From assembly GCA_932521035.1 (NCBI GenBank), contig OW051496.1:10788001-10852000 (forward strand): DNA of 64,000 nt, given 5' to 3'. The notes under the pieces are model-generated. The model saw only the letters and a program-made list of their open reading frames with translations. It ran no database searches and had not been told where the DNA came from. Of this stretch, positions 1 through 12,802 are shown in pieces (within the stretch, counting starts at the first letter, position 1; the number at the start of each line of letters is the position of its first letter). The position numbers were made by a program, and so were the translations under genes. Source of the DNA: Oscheius dolichura (taxonomy: Eukaryota; Nematoda; Chromadorea; Rhabditida; Rhabditidae).

Positions 1-29
1 ACCTTGTCAATTAACTCATTATATTTTAG

Positions 30-3000
30 ATTTTCCTTACTTCTGCTTTACATGAAGCCGTTATGCACGTTTTATGTCAAGACGAAATTTTTCTCGATAT
101 TGATCCATCAAAGGTGTGCTTATTTTCATATAAAAATGTGATCAATTAAGTCTCCTCAAAGATTTCCTGCTGCTGAGCGAGCTCGAAGATTTGGAACGGA
201 CCCAAGTAATCCACAATATCATAAGAGATTACTAGCACATCGAAAAATTATTGTTGAAAAACTTGTGCTTCTAGCACATGGATTTATTAAAGGTATTTTT
301 ATTATTTGTTTAAAATGAGCAGTATATTTAGCTATAACTGACGCACTTTGTTGCTTTCCTGAATGTTTGGTCTGGCTAGTGCAGGAAATGTATCAAAGTC
401 TAGTGGCAAACCAACGTATGTCTGAAGCCGAAGTAATTGTTTTTGTAACAAGTTGAAATATCTTGCTTAGGCTCATCTAATTTGCACCGACCTTATTGTT
501 ACGAATCTTTTATGCCCTGCTATTACCAATCCAGAAAACGTAGGAGTAATAAGCGATACTCCAGTAAGCCATATTGCAAGGTTCAATCTCATGCAGATCG
601 GACAAATAATACAGGTATTCTGAGTCTTGCTGTATCTTCTAGAGTTGTTTTAGACATTGGCTCTCAGCCGATACGAAGCTGCTCCTCCACATTTTCAAAC
701 TTTTACAACACAATTCAGTGATGTAAGGAATCATTGCCATCTCGTCATGGTTATTTTTAGAGTCCTATTTGTTCTATTGTGGATACTCTACTAGGGCGCG
801 AATGTCAAGACGTAGAGAAATTTTATCCCACTGTTTTGAGTGAAACTAATGGAGAAGAAATGTTAAAGCGTCCACATTTTATTGGATCTCTGTGGGAAGT
901 TAATAATTTGGTGATTATTTGTAAAATTTCCATATGTTTTTTTTTATTGTTTAGATCGCTGTACTTCAAACTGATGCTGTAAGTAATATTAGCTCGGAAG
1001 AAGTAAAACAAGAATTACTGACATGTAGCAATAAACTTCCGGCTTCTTTCTCATCTGCAGGCGCCGATATTTCTAGCTCCTCTAATATTTCTCCACATAT
1101 TCCTCGACAAAACAGATTAAAAAATTTTGCTGACCGCGGTACGGGGTTCAATTTAGTTTTTACATAGAAGTGTTATAGTGCATAATTCTTTGAGTCAATC
1201 CCCTACAAGAGCAAATGGAGGAAATCGTGTTGTCTCTTCATCAACGTTACCTGCGGAACTTTTCGACGTGGTTATTTTTGATTTGCCCCAAGAGAACGAG
1301 CTGACGGGTCTCCTACCTGAAGATAAATTCATGGAAAATAAAATCAATAACAAAAAACTTTTTGAAAGCCGAAAAAAAAGAACCCGTTTTGTTGAAGATG
1401 ACAGTGTTGGTGAGTGAGTAATCATTTCTTTACATATAAATTTGCAGTTGGTTCGGCAGTTTCCGACATAACCGCCGATAATGCTTCCGATCTTGAGGAA
1501 GAAGCCGCAGCTCAAGACGAAGTTGGATCTGTTTCGAGTAGTCAAGAAGCTCCACAAGAAGACCGGATGCTTATATTAGATGAAGACGCGGAATCTACTC
1601 TTCCCGATAATGTTTCGGATGTTGGTGGAATTAGCGGACGCGGTTCTCCCAGTTTGAGCGGAAGAGATACCCCATTGAGTCAGGGTCCACGTGACGTTGT
1701 GGATAATATAGCCGTTTCTCTAGCCTCAGGAGCAGGACCTGATGATTTTGCATCCCGAGATTTGCGAGCGATTTCAGTCGCGTTGAAAAAATCGAATGCA
1801 GAAGGACTAGAAGAAAAATTTGGAAAGTTTAACGTGCCAACTGGAACCTTAGGATCATGTAGTAAGAACGGGTTTTTTGCCCACACTTTATAATTTCTAG
1901 AAGACGACCAGCGTTCAATTTTGTCGGAGGCATGGTCGACCAATGTTGTAGCATCCGACGATGAAGGCAACGCCGCTCCTTCTGGTCGAGCCCTCCTCGC
2001 TCAGCTGCCTGTTGATGGATACAGTAATCGTCAGAGACCTATCAACAGGTTAACTTAATTATTCAATTCTAAATAGCATTTACAGAGCCGGATCAATGAC
2101 TGGTGCAACAGAAGACCGCAGTGATACATGGTCATTAGATGCAGTAGCTAGTGATTCAGAAGTTGATGGAAAAGAAAAGCAAAGAAATGTTTGTTTTGTT
2201 AATTTATAGGTTATTGTTTTTAGACGATTACACAAGATCAACTTCCCGCTATAGTTACTCATAATGAAGCACGTATTGCTCCGCTGATTGATATTTCTTT
2301 ACCTTCATCGAATGATATGGTCTCTGAGCGAAGAAGAAGTAGTGGAAGCTCATTTTCCTATGCAAGAAGTGACGCCGACTCAGAAACTGGCAGGCCGAAT
2401 GATTATCAAAATGCACAGATATCTAACAATCAAGATTATTCAAATGCTGATCGAAATTCTGCTGGTGATTCAACTACAGAAGAAGTGGGGTCAAATACCG
2501 GCTCACGTCAATCAGATATATCCAATTCTGAAGACCAAAGCGGTAGTAAAAGGCGTAGTGGAATAATGATGGGCCTTCAACGAGTTGGTGACAAAGTAAG
2601 AAAAGGTGAGGTCTTCATGTATATTTACTTTTATTTACTCACTTATTTTCTAGGTATTACGAATACACCACTAAGACAACTTCCACAATCTTCCACGATT
2701 TCTGATTTCTTTGGGGATTTGAGGGAGAAAAGGAAAGGTTTGGTATCACAAAGCTTTAGCACAAATCAGCTTTCCGGTAAGGTAACATTATTGTTTTAGT
2801 TAATAAAAATCAGAACTTGATCCACGAACTGCTGACGATATTTTGGCAAAATATCAGAGACCTGGTGGCTCTACTGAACTTAGTCCAAATATGTCGCCTC
2901 CGCTGGAAATGGCTCCCGAATTGCCCAATTCAGAATCTGGAACGGTTCCTTACTATGATGCTGAAAATGTGATGGAGTGCCGGTTTGTTCTTTTTTGTTT

Positions 3001-4329
3001 CGTGAAATATTGTTTTAGGGCATTTCTTGACGCCAAGAGAAAATTACGTTTGGTACTTAGCAGTGTTGGCAATTTGTTTACGAATAGAATATCTGACAAT
3101 AATGGAATGAGACCAGAACGAGACCAATTGAATGTGGTTTTACGAACGCTTTTAGCAGAAGCGGTAAATAGCAGGCAGCAAGTACTTTCTGCTCATGTCA
3201 GAGAAGTTATGCGATGTCTACAAATATTTGACAATAAGGGGTAATTTGTTTTAATATAAATACATAAAAATTATTTAGAATACATCTTCTTCTACGGACA
3301 TTAGGAGATGAACACCGTCAAAGAGCTTGCTATATAAGTTATCTCCAGCAGTCACGGCTGTCATTATTACGTCTAATTAGTTACGAAGAACAGCTAACTT
3401 TACAAGTCGAAAGGTAATTTTTTCTAACGATCTTTTTTTTAAATTTTAATTTTTAGGCAAAAAATATTAACTGAAGAATGTTTAACCGATGTACTCATTA
3501 GATTTTATTTGGAAAATAAAGATAATCAGCTAAGGAGGTTTTTGCAAGAGTTTTCTCAATTGCATGCCCAGGTTAGTAGTTTATATTGTGTCACGAATTA
3601 AAATTTTACTTTTAGGATGAGAAAATTGAATGTCTTAATCGCACTTTGAATGCGCTTTTCGCTCGATTACCAACAGCTCCAATGTGGAAAGATGTTACGC
3701 CTGCAATGAAAGAATATTTGCATAAAGCGTTGGAACGAGTAGTTATGTTCCAGATCCATGGCATGGCATTTTATCCAAATCATGAAGCAGACAGGCACAG
3801 AGACGAGTTAGTTTTGCAACAATTTCGTGAACTAATTATTTTTTTCAGAGTTCTTCATAAAGCGCTTGTAAAATTAAGTCGTTCTATTACTCCCGATCAT
3901 CCAATGTTGCGGATACCAAAAGTATTACATGGAGAATCCCCTTGGCCTTCAGCTCAAGCTGAAATCAATATTTTAAATGCCTACAAGTCTGCCAGAGACA
4001 AATTGGCTTGTGTTGTCAGGTTTTAAAAGTCTAATTATTTATGTTTTGCTGAGTTCAGATGCTGTGAAATTGTTAGTAACCTTGTTACAATGGCTGGCAC
4101 TGGAGCCGCAGCAGCTGATGATGTAACTCCCGTTCTCGTATATGTGCTTATACAGGTAATATTTGCAATTTGTATATGTAAACAACTAATATTTCAGGCA
4201 AATCCACCTGCGCTTCTCTCTAATGTCCAGTATATCCAAAGTTTTGGTGGAACACTTTTAAATGGTGTTGAAGGCTACTGGTGGACGCAATTCGTGGCTG
4301 CCATAGAATTCATAAAAACTTTATTGTGA
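30..4329 (+). CDS. rme-6: RME-6/GAPVD1-like RasGAP-VPS9 endocytic regulator, 5'-partial, multi-exon
   Basis: This is the 3' part of a Rab5 guanine-exchange factor of the RME-6/GAPVD1 family, which acts on clathrin-coated vesicles and early endosomes. The first visible exon follows an acceptor at 28-29 (IFLTSALHEAVMHVL). The exon near 480-615 reads LLCPAITNPENVGVISDTP followed by HIARFNLMQIGQII, which is the conserved core of the family's N-terminal RasGAP domain. A long Ser/Glu/Asp-rich linker covers about 1180-2900. The C-terminal VPS9 exchange domain spans about 3640-4329, with DDVTPVLVYVLIQANPP and then SNVQYIQSFGG, which carries the Asp and Tyr typical of VPS9 domains. About a dozen introns, mostly 40-60 nt, end in TTTTAG. 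The stop is TGA at 4327-4329. The start codon lies upstream of the window. Family assignment is from remembered motifs and the paired RasGAP/VPS9 order, which is diagnostic. Confidence 0.85.
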
Positions 4330-4580
4330 TTTCTGTAAATTTATTTTGTCATTTACTAGTCAGTTTATCTTTTTTTTCACTTTGTCAGATTTTTAATTGA
4401 ATATTTGCCTGCATATAATGATGCCTAAATACGGGAATGTTTTATAATAGTAAATTTGTTTAAATGATATTGGCACAATTGTTGTTGTTTTATCTGAGAA
4501 GTATTTTGTTCATTTTTATAACTTTCTTTTGTTTTAGACAAAATCTATCAAAGTTGTTATTTCTTCTCTTCTGGGGCCAC

Positions 4581-5444
4581 ATGTCGTCATTTAAAAAATT
4601 ATGGAAAAGTGAGCAATACCGCCCAGAAATCCATTGGAAAGCGATGGAAGAAAGTGTAAAGACATTGAAAGAGAAACTGCTTCCAGATGATTTTGAAAGG
4701 TAACAATTATATTGTTGCTAGATTACTGTATATGGTATGGAATTTTAGATATTTTACTGTGTTGCAAAAATTTGTAGCAGGCGTTTATCCATCGGAATCT
4801 ATTGAAAGAGAACTAAGCTGGCTACCTGGAAGCTTACAGAAAATTAGTGAAGCGTTTGTTCAGAAGCTTATTTTTTGTTGCAATATGGAAACGGTTACAT
4901 TTGAAGAGTATTTCGATGATGAAATACCAATCGAAGTAAGTATTAGTTATTTTTTTTGTAAAACTCTTTATTTAGGAACGTTTACTTCCTCATCCTGCCA
5001 CTATCAACGCTAAAACCGTTTTACATTGTTTGAAGCATAAATTGCCTTGTCCTGAAGGAGATGTAGGCCTCCTAATTAATTATACACTTCGAGTTAGTTT
5101 TTCTATGTAGTCATTAAATATTTTTTTAGTGTTCAATGTATGATATTCTGGAAATGGCGCTTCGCACAAAGAAGACCTATAAATTAGCAGAAAATGGTTT
5201 GCTGAAGTGCTTCTTGAATCTATCAAACAATCCTAACAGTGCGACCTCTTTGTCGCCTCGTGATTTCTTTGACTCACTTGCTGTATGTTATTCAGTTTAT
5301 TTAATGTTTATTTATTTTCAGTTCTATGATAATAATTCGTTAAATGAGAATATTCCACTCTATTTGGAAACGTCAGAAGCTTTTTGTAATTTCTTTGATA
5401 AAATGCGAAGATTTTCCAAGTTTCCGTCGCCTGTAGAAGAATAG
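4581..5444 (+). CDS. Unrecognised protein, multi-exon, close downstream of rme-6-like gene
   Basis: I do not recognise this gene. A good acceptor (TTTTAG) at 4532-4537 precedes ATG 4581, which opens MSSFKKLWKSEQYRPEIHWK. Coding exons then continue through KYFTVLQ-type, AMYDILEMALRTKKTYKL-type and FDKMRRFSKFPSPVEE segments to TAG at 5442-5444, giving roughly 230 residues. The protein is hydrophilic, with no signal peptide or membrane span in this start choice. An upstream in-frame ATG at 4464 would add a hydrophobic stretch, but that stretch is probably intergenic or outron sequence because the acceptor falls inside it. Only about 200 nt separate it from the preceding stop codon, and both genes share strand and AT-rich composition. 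This fits a two-gene operon with the acceptor at 4537 used for spliced-leader addition; that is inference. Confidence 0.6.
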
Positions 5445-5620
5445 AAGAAGGTTATACCATTGTCTTAGAAAAATTTTATGGTAAATTTGTCATGTTCACG
5501 GGTTGAATATTCCGGTTTCTTTATAAAAGCGTTTCTACTACTTCTATTTGTTTCCATTCTTCAAAATAACAGATGATTATTACTCCAGTACCATAATTTT
5601 AAAGTTTATTGGACACAAAG

Positions 5621-7897
5621 TTAGCTCGAAGGCACGTCTTCTGTTGCAAATGTAATGTAGAAGCCTCCATAAACACCACTTTCATTTGTGGCGAAATCGA
5701 TGCGCGTGCTATTTGTAAAGCAGAACTTAGTACCACTGACATCTGTTCCAGACAAACTGAAATGGATAAACTTGAGACGTTTGCTTAGTTTCATACCTGA
5801 CATATTCGACACAATTTCCACCCGTGTCATCGATATTATCACATTGGTAAAATTTGAGGGTGTCCTTTTCAACTTCTAGCTCATAGAAGACTGTGAAGCA
5901 ATAACCCTTGCCGGTAATTTCTGATTTCTGTATAGCATTGAGATAATATGTCTATCCCGTTTCCTGATTACCTTAACCTTGTAGCTTATTTTTTGGAAGT
6001 TACAGTAACGATTCGTCAGATAATTGGGGGTGTAAAAATTAACATTGCCAGGTTGCGTCTGGAAACCGTAGTTTATAGTTCTATCGACAAGTCCGGTAGC
6101 ATCAGCAGAGAACTCCGTTATTGGAGTGGGACAAACTAAATATTCATCAATTTTTATTTACAGGCTAAACTTACGAGGCGTCCCTTGGTGCTTATTTGTC
6201 AAGAAGTATTTCTCCACAAAGTCGCTAACAGTAGAGTCGGTAAAGTTGCTGACGCTGGTAACATTCCATCCTTTGGTATTAAGAGTTGTAAGAGGGTTAC
6301 CACTGGTTGGATCACTGGGATCAAACTTTGCCTTTGATTAGCTTTGGAAGTGAAAACAAACATACATTATAGGCGACAAAGATGGGGTGGATGTTATATT
6401 TAGCGAAATCAATGGTTTCTGTGAATATTTTGTCAGTGGGGCCTGGTCTACAAACGTCTTCTGTTGTAAATTCGAATTTTATGAGCTTACGGTGAGCTAG
6501 CAATGACGAGTAAAACACGTTGAGCAGTGTTACGAGAGTTCATATCGGTGTAAATGCCAGTGTTGCTAGGATTGAAAGGACATGTGTCGCTTTTTATTAA
6601 AGCGTTTATAGCTCTGAATGTTGAATTTTTTCTGGTAGCCCTAATAACATACTCATAAAAGTCCGTCTTTTTGGACTGTAATGATGGTAAAGTCATGATT
6701 TGTTGGGATATGACGTCCGCATCGTCAATCCACGGCTGAAATCACTGTTTTCAAGATTTCTACACCGATTTATACAGTAATAGCTGCTCCAGAGTTAACA
6801 TAGTTCAAGTAATTCAGGGAGATCCGAGTTCCAGTAACGGGCGCTACGGTGGCATTTTGACCGACCACACTGGGAGCAATCTTATTGACAACAGCAGCAG
6901 CAAATGATTTAGACTAAAGGTTAGTTTTTTTACCCAATTGGGAAAGGAAAAGTATACTCCTAGGAAGTCGGTTGGCGATTGCGGGCTGTTCAGACCTTGA
7001 TCTACCATGATCAATAAATCATTTGAAATTAAAGCCGGATTGATTGAGAAGTTTCCTAAATATGGTGGCCTAAAAGAAGGATTCTCTAGTATCTGATCCA
7101 ACTAATTGTATCTTACGTCGTTGTAGTAGAAACAGGGATGGTGACCGGTGGGACAGCAGTACCCGCAGCAACGATATTCATAGTAGCCAATACATTTCCG
7201 GCAGTATTTAGCTTCATCACAACCAAGACATATTGACCAGTAGATGGTGGGATAGAGCGGGTATCGCCTCGAACAATTCTAGCCATTTCTGTATTCAGTC
7301 ATCTTCTCGTTCCTTACCCAGTCAAGATTTCTGATCCCTGGCTTCTATTCGCATAAGAATTATATAGATCGATCGTTCCAGTTACATCGGCATCCCAAGT
7401 GATTTGCTGGTAGTCCTGAAATTTAAATACGGATCTGTTAAGTTACGTGGGGCTCGCGAATTTTCTCTCTGAGGATTTGAGCTCAAACCAATTATGTTAG
7501 AATTGTCTTGAAAAACTCTAACAGGCGGTATTTAAATCTCCAAAATTGGCCAAGAAATGAACGAGAAATGCAAAAGAAATGCAACGCTCTTTGTTCGTGC
7601 ATGGTACTTTGGAACCTCATCAGCGTTTTCAATAAAAAAACGTATACTTACACCAATTCCCATTCCAGGTTGACCGATTAAAAGAATAGGGCATGGCGCG
7701 GCAGGAAGACAAGGAGTATTTCCATCGAATTCATTCTGTATCCAAAAATTGGGCCACCCTGTCGAGCTGTACGTCTGGTTGTACAGTTGCGTGTTACAGT
7801 TGCAATCGCCGCTGACTTCTGGATTTCTGATTTAAATAACGACTGAAACGCCCTTACCTCCTATAAGAAACAAGGACAGGAATAAGAGACGGATCAT
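5621..7897 (-). CDS. Secreted vWA-like/CUB-like domain protein, copy A
   Basis: Likely a secreted nematode protein. Exon 1 (start ATG at 7897) encodes the signal peptide MIRLLFLSLFLIG and splices in phase to EVSGDCNCNTQLYNQTYSS, a Cys-rich segment with a WPNFW motif. A beta-rich region follows (STGQYVLVVMKLNTAGNVL), then a vWA-like core beginning NDLLIMVDQGLNS, with KTDFYEYVIRATRKNSTFRA and RNTAQRVLLVIAS further on, and a C-terminal CUB-like module ending ATNESGVYGGFYITFATED. The position where a vWA domain carries its DxSxS metal site reads DQGLNS, so metal binding is doubtful. At least ten short exons are involved and not all boundaries were fixed. The adjacent gene upstream on the same strand has the same domain order and similar motifs, so the two are tandem duplicates. 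Exact function is unknown; related nematode CUB-like proteins are often pathogen-responsive. Confidence 0.7.
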
Positions 7898-8572
7898 ATC
7901 CCCTTCTAGATTGAGGGAGATCGATGAAGGCAGCCTTCGGGAAGGGTGTGGCTCCTATCAGTGGAGATGTCTCGCTCTATCTGGTGAGCAGATGGTCGTA
8001 AAGGAGTAGGATGCTTCCGCTCGACGGGGAGAGGCAGCCGGATGGCGGATTTTTCCTTTTTAGGACAATTAAAAAGGGGTGGGGTTAAAGTAAACATTTC
8101 AATGGGGGAAGGAGCTGATAAGAGAGCAAGAAGGGCGCCTGGGGAAGGAGCCGCCTGAGCAGAGTTGCAGCTCCTCTTCTCTACCCTCTTTTGTAGGAAG
8201 GAACCCACATCAGTAGGACTGCATTCGCTTCAGGACCTGCGTTTTTCTTCTAATGGTCCCGGAACGAATTTCTATGGCTCCAGAAGGCGCCCTGGTTCTT
8301 TCCTGGCCGTTTCCCGCCACCTACCATGGGTCAATTTTCTAGAAATTTCTAGATCCGGTTTATAAATGTTGTTTAAAACAACGTCATTCCCTCGCGTACA
8401 GTCACTCCAAAACTGCCCCCTTTTTATTCTCCCTTCAAAGCCGCCACATTCCCCTTATCGGCCGACATTCTCCCAAAAGAAGACTGATAGAAATATTTTA
8501 ATGGCCTGCCGAGTGTCTGCAGAACAAAGGAAGTTAATTTTTAGGAGGGAAATATTTATAGAGGAAGAAGGA
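7898..8572. other. Intergenic spacer between the two vWA/CUB genes
   Basis: About 675 nt separate the start of copy A from the terminal exon of copy B. Open frames here are short and lack recognisable motifs or splice partners. It must contain the promoter or trans-splice outron of copy A and the 3' end of copy B; no clear AATAAA is visible on the minus strand near 8570. Confidence 0.5.
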
Positions 8573-11195
8573 TTACAAGGAGGCCGATGTTGTTGTCTGG
8601 TACTGTATACTAAAGCCACCGAAGACCTGGCTCTCATTAGTGGTAAAGACGGCCTTTGTTCTGCCCATGGTGTAAAATAAAGACGGCCCGACGTCTTCTC
8701 CCGACAGTCTGAAATTGGCCCTTTTGCTTCTAAAGTAGAAATCTGAACTCGAGGGCTAAATGCCCACCAGGGATGGAGAGCATTTGGAAAATCGGAGCAT
8801 TTTGGGAGCTGAATCGTTTACCTGATCCCGTGGGCTTTGTACCCGATAGTCCGGTCCCCTGCACCCGTAAAATCTCGGCAGCAGGCTTTATTCACAATAG
8901 TCACTAAACTGCCGTCTTTATACCTTTGCCTTGCCGAGACTTTACGGGTGCAGGGGATCGGACTATCGTGTACCGAGCTATTCCAGTCCCTGCTCGAGTA
9001 TTTGACCAATTCTTCTATTCCCTTCCATGAATGAGAAACCTTCCCCTTGCCTGACAACCATATCTACAGACTGGACTGTTGAAAACCCCTGATACTGATA
9101 TAAGGAGCAGACTTACGTGACAATTTCACTTCCGTCATCCCTGAAAAAGGTCAGGAAATCTTTCCCCGCCTCCAGTTCATAAGTGACATTGAACTGAAGA
9201 ACTGTTGTGTTAGTAGTCTAAAATTAGACAAACGGAAAATGAAGAAAAATATGTCGTACCTCAAAACTGTAGGAGAACGTCTGGAAATTACAGTATCGGG
9301 CCTTCTGGTGGTCTTCATGCCAGGAATTGTTGGCCTTTTTATAATTGTCTGGGTAATGGACTTCTTGGGAGGAACTATTCGCTGCAGGAATGACTGTATT
9401 CACATTACACACTGAAATAAGGGGTCCTTGGCTCGAACATGGAATCTAACCGTTAGTCGAATCCAACAGGAAGCCATCGAAGAAACCTTTAACGGTATCA
9501 TTCAAAGTTAGAAGGTTATGGGCCACGTAGACGCCCCAGAAGGGGGACAGGGTCGTTCTAACGGTGCTGGTGTCGTCGTCCGACATCTGAAGGAGATTAC
9601 TCTTGGAATAATTGAAGAACCCGACATTGTATGCAATGAAAATGGGATGAACATCCATGGCAATGAATAGATCCTTTATCGTATCACCTCCTAAGTCCGC
9701 ATAGGATTCTGGCCTAAAAAAGGAGCCGACATTTTTGTTCGAGAAAGTTTAGTCAGCCAGGGTCCTAGTTTCACTTACAGGGAGGATGCCACAATGATGG
9801 CCACTCGTTGGGATGTGTTCCTACTGTTCTGATAGCTGTAAGCAGGGCCATTCGTAATAGAAAACGGAGAATTATTCGGATCGAGAAGATGATTTAAAGC
9901 TCTGAAATGGCAACTTCTTTTGGAAAAGGGAAAACTTCTACTCTACTGTGGTATAATGGACTTACGCAATGTAATCAGTGGGGGAATTCTGAACCTGGAA
10001 GACATTCTTGACCTGACTGGAAATAAAGGATGGCGACTCATTCCACGGCTGAAATTTAGACACAATTTACTTTAGAAGAACCTCTACCGTTCCAATATTT
10101 TCATTATTAATGTTCGTCAGGTAGCGGAGGGTCATTCGACTACCGTAACTAGGCGCCTCGGTGGCGTTCTGGGCCCAAACGGCTCCGGGATTGAATGCAT
10201 CGACTATCGCGGCGGCAAGGAATCTTGACTGGAAAAGAGCAGAGCTTCGGTACCCAGAAAATGGTATAAAACCTCATTAAAAGCTTGAACTCGTTGCCCA
10301 TTTGATCCTCCATCGACCATGAACAAGACGTCAAGGGAAATAAGACTCGGGTTCGCTTGGAACGGTCCCGAATAAGGGGTCCTGAGAATATATCATATTA
10401 AAATATATCAGGTCTGATATCTCACGTAGGAGGAGGAGAAACTGTGGTCGGGGGTTTGGTAACCGGAGCAGCGATGGGCTGTCTATCCAAGGCGACTAGA
10501 ATAACAACTGGAAGGGGGGTCTCACCAGTTTCGAAGCGAGGAAATTACCTGGATCAACGACGACCAGCTGGACGACGACATATCGACTGGAAGAGGTGAA
10601 TAACGGATTGGAATCGTTGCATTTTTGACTGAAAGTGAGTCTACAGGTCTCTATTTTGTTGTTCAAAGGGAAGAGAACGGGATTCTCCAGGAGGCCTGAC
10701 TTCGCGTATCCCTTCTTCGTTCCTTTGCAAATAAATAGGTCAAAACTAACTGATAAACGAGAGGATTCGTCGTATCTTCATTGAAATTCTTGTCAGCATT
10801 GTAGATGGTCATATAGTTCACACCACCATCGTTATCCCACTTATATTTATTGTATCCCTAAAACGTTTCATTTAACTTCGAAAAAAGAGAAAAGCCAGTT
10901 GGCGCTTATGTGAGCATGGGACTAGAACTCACTCCAATTCCTTTAGTGTCATCTCCACTGTCCAGCTTATAAGTACAATTCTTAATACAGGGCTGCCCAT
11001 TTTGCGTGTCATTAAGAAGAGGATTCTGGATGAAGAAATTCGGCCAATCAGGAGCAGTGTAGGAAGTAGGCGGCTGAATCAGATATTCACAGATACAGTC
11101 GGTTGATACTGCTGGAAAGAAGAGGAAATATTGGATGGTATATGGAGGAGACAACCTGTAACCAAGAGAAGACCCAAGAAGAGAGACAACTGCAT
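8573..11195 (-). CDS. Secreted vWA-like/CUB-like domain protein, copy B
   Basis: Paralogue of the neighbouring gene at 5621-7897. Exon 1 from ATG 11195 encodes the signal peptide MQLSLFLGLLLVTA. The next exon reads VSTDCICEYLIQPPTSYTA with PDWPNFFIQN, aligning with the Cys-rich WPNFW segment of copy A. The vWA-like core begins SLDVLFMVDGGSN, again without a full DxSxS metal site, and includes FLAAAIVDAFNPGAVWAQNA. The penultimate CUB-like exon ends at 9117 (ELEAGKDFLTFFRDDGSEIV). The terminal exon is separate, 8708-8573, reading LSGEDVGPSLFYTMGRTKAV and TTNESQVFGGFSIQYQTT before TAA; it matches copy A's LSGTDVSGTKFCFT and TNESGVYGGFYITF end and is in phase. The intervening 408-nt intron carries a palindromic repeat. 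The open frame that runs through that repeat is not coding. Confidence 0.7.
8839..8973. repeat. Palindromic repeat (two inverted arms of about 46 nt), MITE-like
   Basis: The left arm at 8839-8886 contains CGATAGTCC, then CTGCACCCGTAAAATCTCGG. The right arm at 8928-8973 is its near-perfect reverse complement (CCGAGACTTTACGGGTGCAG, then GGACTATCG). The roughly 40-nt loop shows no coding. It sits inside the last intron (9116-8709) of the minus-strand vWA/CUB copy B. The same core occurs elsewhere in the window near 15.7, 28.6, 32.1, 32.3 and 63.3 kb, so this is a member of a dispersed family. No target-site duplication was established. Confidence 0.8.
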
Positions 11196-11434
11196 CCCAC
11201 GCGAGCTTGGCTTGGGTGTGCCGGAATTTGCTATCGGGAAGAAGTTGCCACTATCAAAAATAATCCCCTTGATTTGACTGGCTCCTCTATCTATCTTTGT
11301 TCTTCAACTCATGCCGACTGCACCATTTTTGGACGCAGTGCCATTCAAAATAGAAGGAAATGACAACTTTTTGGGGAGATTATCGAAATCTCTCGATTTT
11401 CCGCTTATCAATCGTAGAAGTTGCGATCCTGTCA

Positions 11435-11500
11435 GTGCAAACGACACTGCGTGTGAACTGTGGCGGTCAATTTCCAATTCCCGCCCAACTTTTTTCTTAT
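11435..11500 (+). repeat. Dispersed repeat, single copy of a GTGTGAACTGTGGCGGT unit
   Basis: GTGCAAACGACACTGCGTGT, then GAACTGTGGCGGT and AATTCCCGCC, matches the element at 13445-13516 with scattered substitutions and small indels. No inverted termini were seen. Confidence 0.6.
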
Positions 11501-12801
11501 TTTAAACGTTGAACCTTTATTAACTCCCTTTGCTGCTCTTACAAAGAACAATGCATACTAGTAAAAATAATGAAAGACAAAAATGTACAAAAACAATTGT
11601 TGTTTCACAGGGCGGGGTCACTATTTCTTGGAGCGAGAAATCTTCTTATGACATTGGGGGCATTCGTGGCTGGGGGAGAGCAGACCACATAGGCGGGTGT
11701 GGACGATTGTCAGCACTCGGGTCTGGAAATTATAGACATTAATATGGATATCTGGTGACTGGTTTGATTGGTCTAGCGCCTTCGATAAGGTTCAATTTTG
11801 ATCCAAATAGAGCACATTTTCCAGAAAAAAAGACCGAAAGCCAGGATTCCCTAGTCTCCAACGGTCCGGCGCGGGATAGCGGCGGAAATGCCGCCCAGAT
11901 ATAAAATTCGTCGATTCTAGGGGATACAAATGAGCGGGAACAGTGTACACTTCGATAAAATCGGAAGGTTCGGAAAGAAATTTGATAAATTCTAGTTTTC
12001 GGAGTTGTTTTTGCCTTTGCGCTTCCCCCGGGCGCCCAGGATCCTTCCAAAGTTCATTTTTAGAGATTTCTCGAAACAGTTTGGCCGTCAGTTCGGTTCT
12101 ACATGATTAGAGGGTTGAAAAGGACATACACTACAGTGCGGGCATCTCATCTGGGCGGAATGTTTCCCCAACTGGGGCGGCCTCGTCGGCGAGGGAAGAT
12201 CTGGCTTGATGTCTGTTATGCCAGTGGCCATTTTCTGAAAAGGAGTCCGTATGTATTTAACGGAATCTTAACTTACAATAGATGAGATTGTATAAAATCG
12301 GAACAGAAAGAGGAAGAGTTGAGAGTTGTGTATGCCGGGGTGAATCAGCCGGGGGTCGTACGGCAGACTAGTCTTTCCCTCTCCTGGCTGGCTGAAAATC
12401 GATGGTCAAATCATAAACTGTGAGAAAGAGAAAAATGAGACGGAGAAGAGTCTGGCCAAGAGGGAATTTAGAGACAAGGTTATGATTTCTCCAAAATTGA
12501 AAAGTTGAAAGGGACGATGGCGAAAGGAAAGGAGGAAAGGGCGCCGTTCTCAAGGCGCCAGCTAGGTAGGTGACCTCCAGCCGGAGTCCACTTCAAAGTC
12601 AAGAGATCCAGATCAACAGGAAGCTATATCCACCAGAAATGTTCCCCTGTAGGGAAAAGAGGGCCCTGGGAGAAGAAGGAGGGAAGCACTGTTCTATGGT
12701 CCATTTTTGGAAAAATTGGCGGGAAAAACTATGGTAGAATGAAAAAAAAGAGCAAAATATGAAGGAGGAAGAAGACGGATCCATCCTTTTATAGCTAAAC
12801 T

Positions 12802-12802
<1 letters not shown>

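Noticed and set aside
8818..9057. 79-residue frame continuing the vWA/CUB copy B
   Set aside because: It crosses the palindromic repeat and does not resemble the paralogue; the homologous last exon is at 8573-8708.
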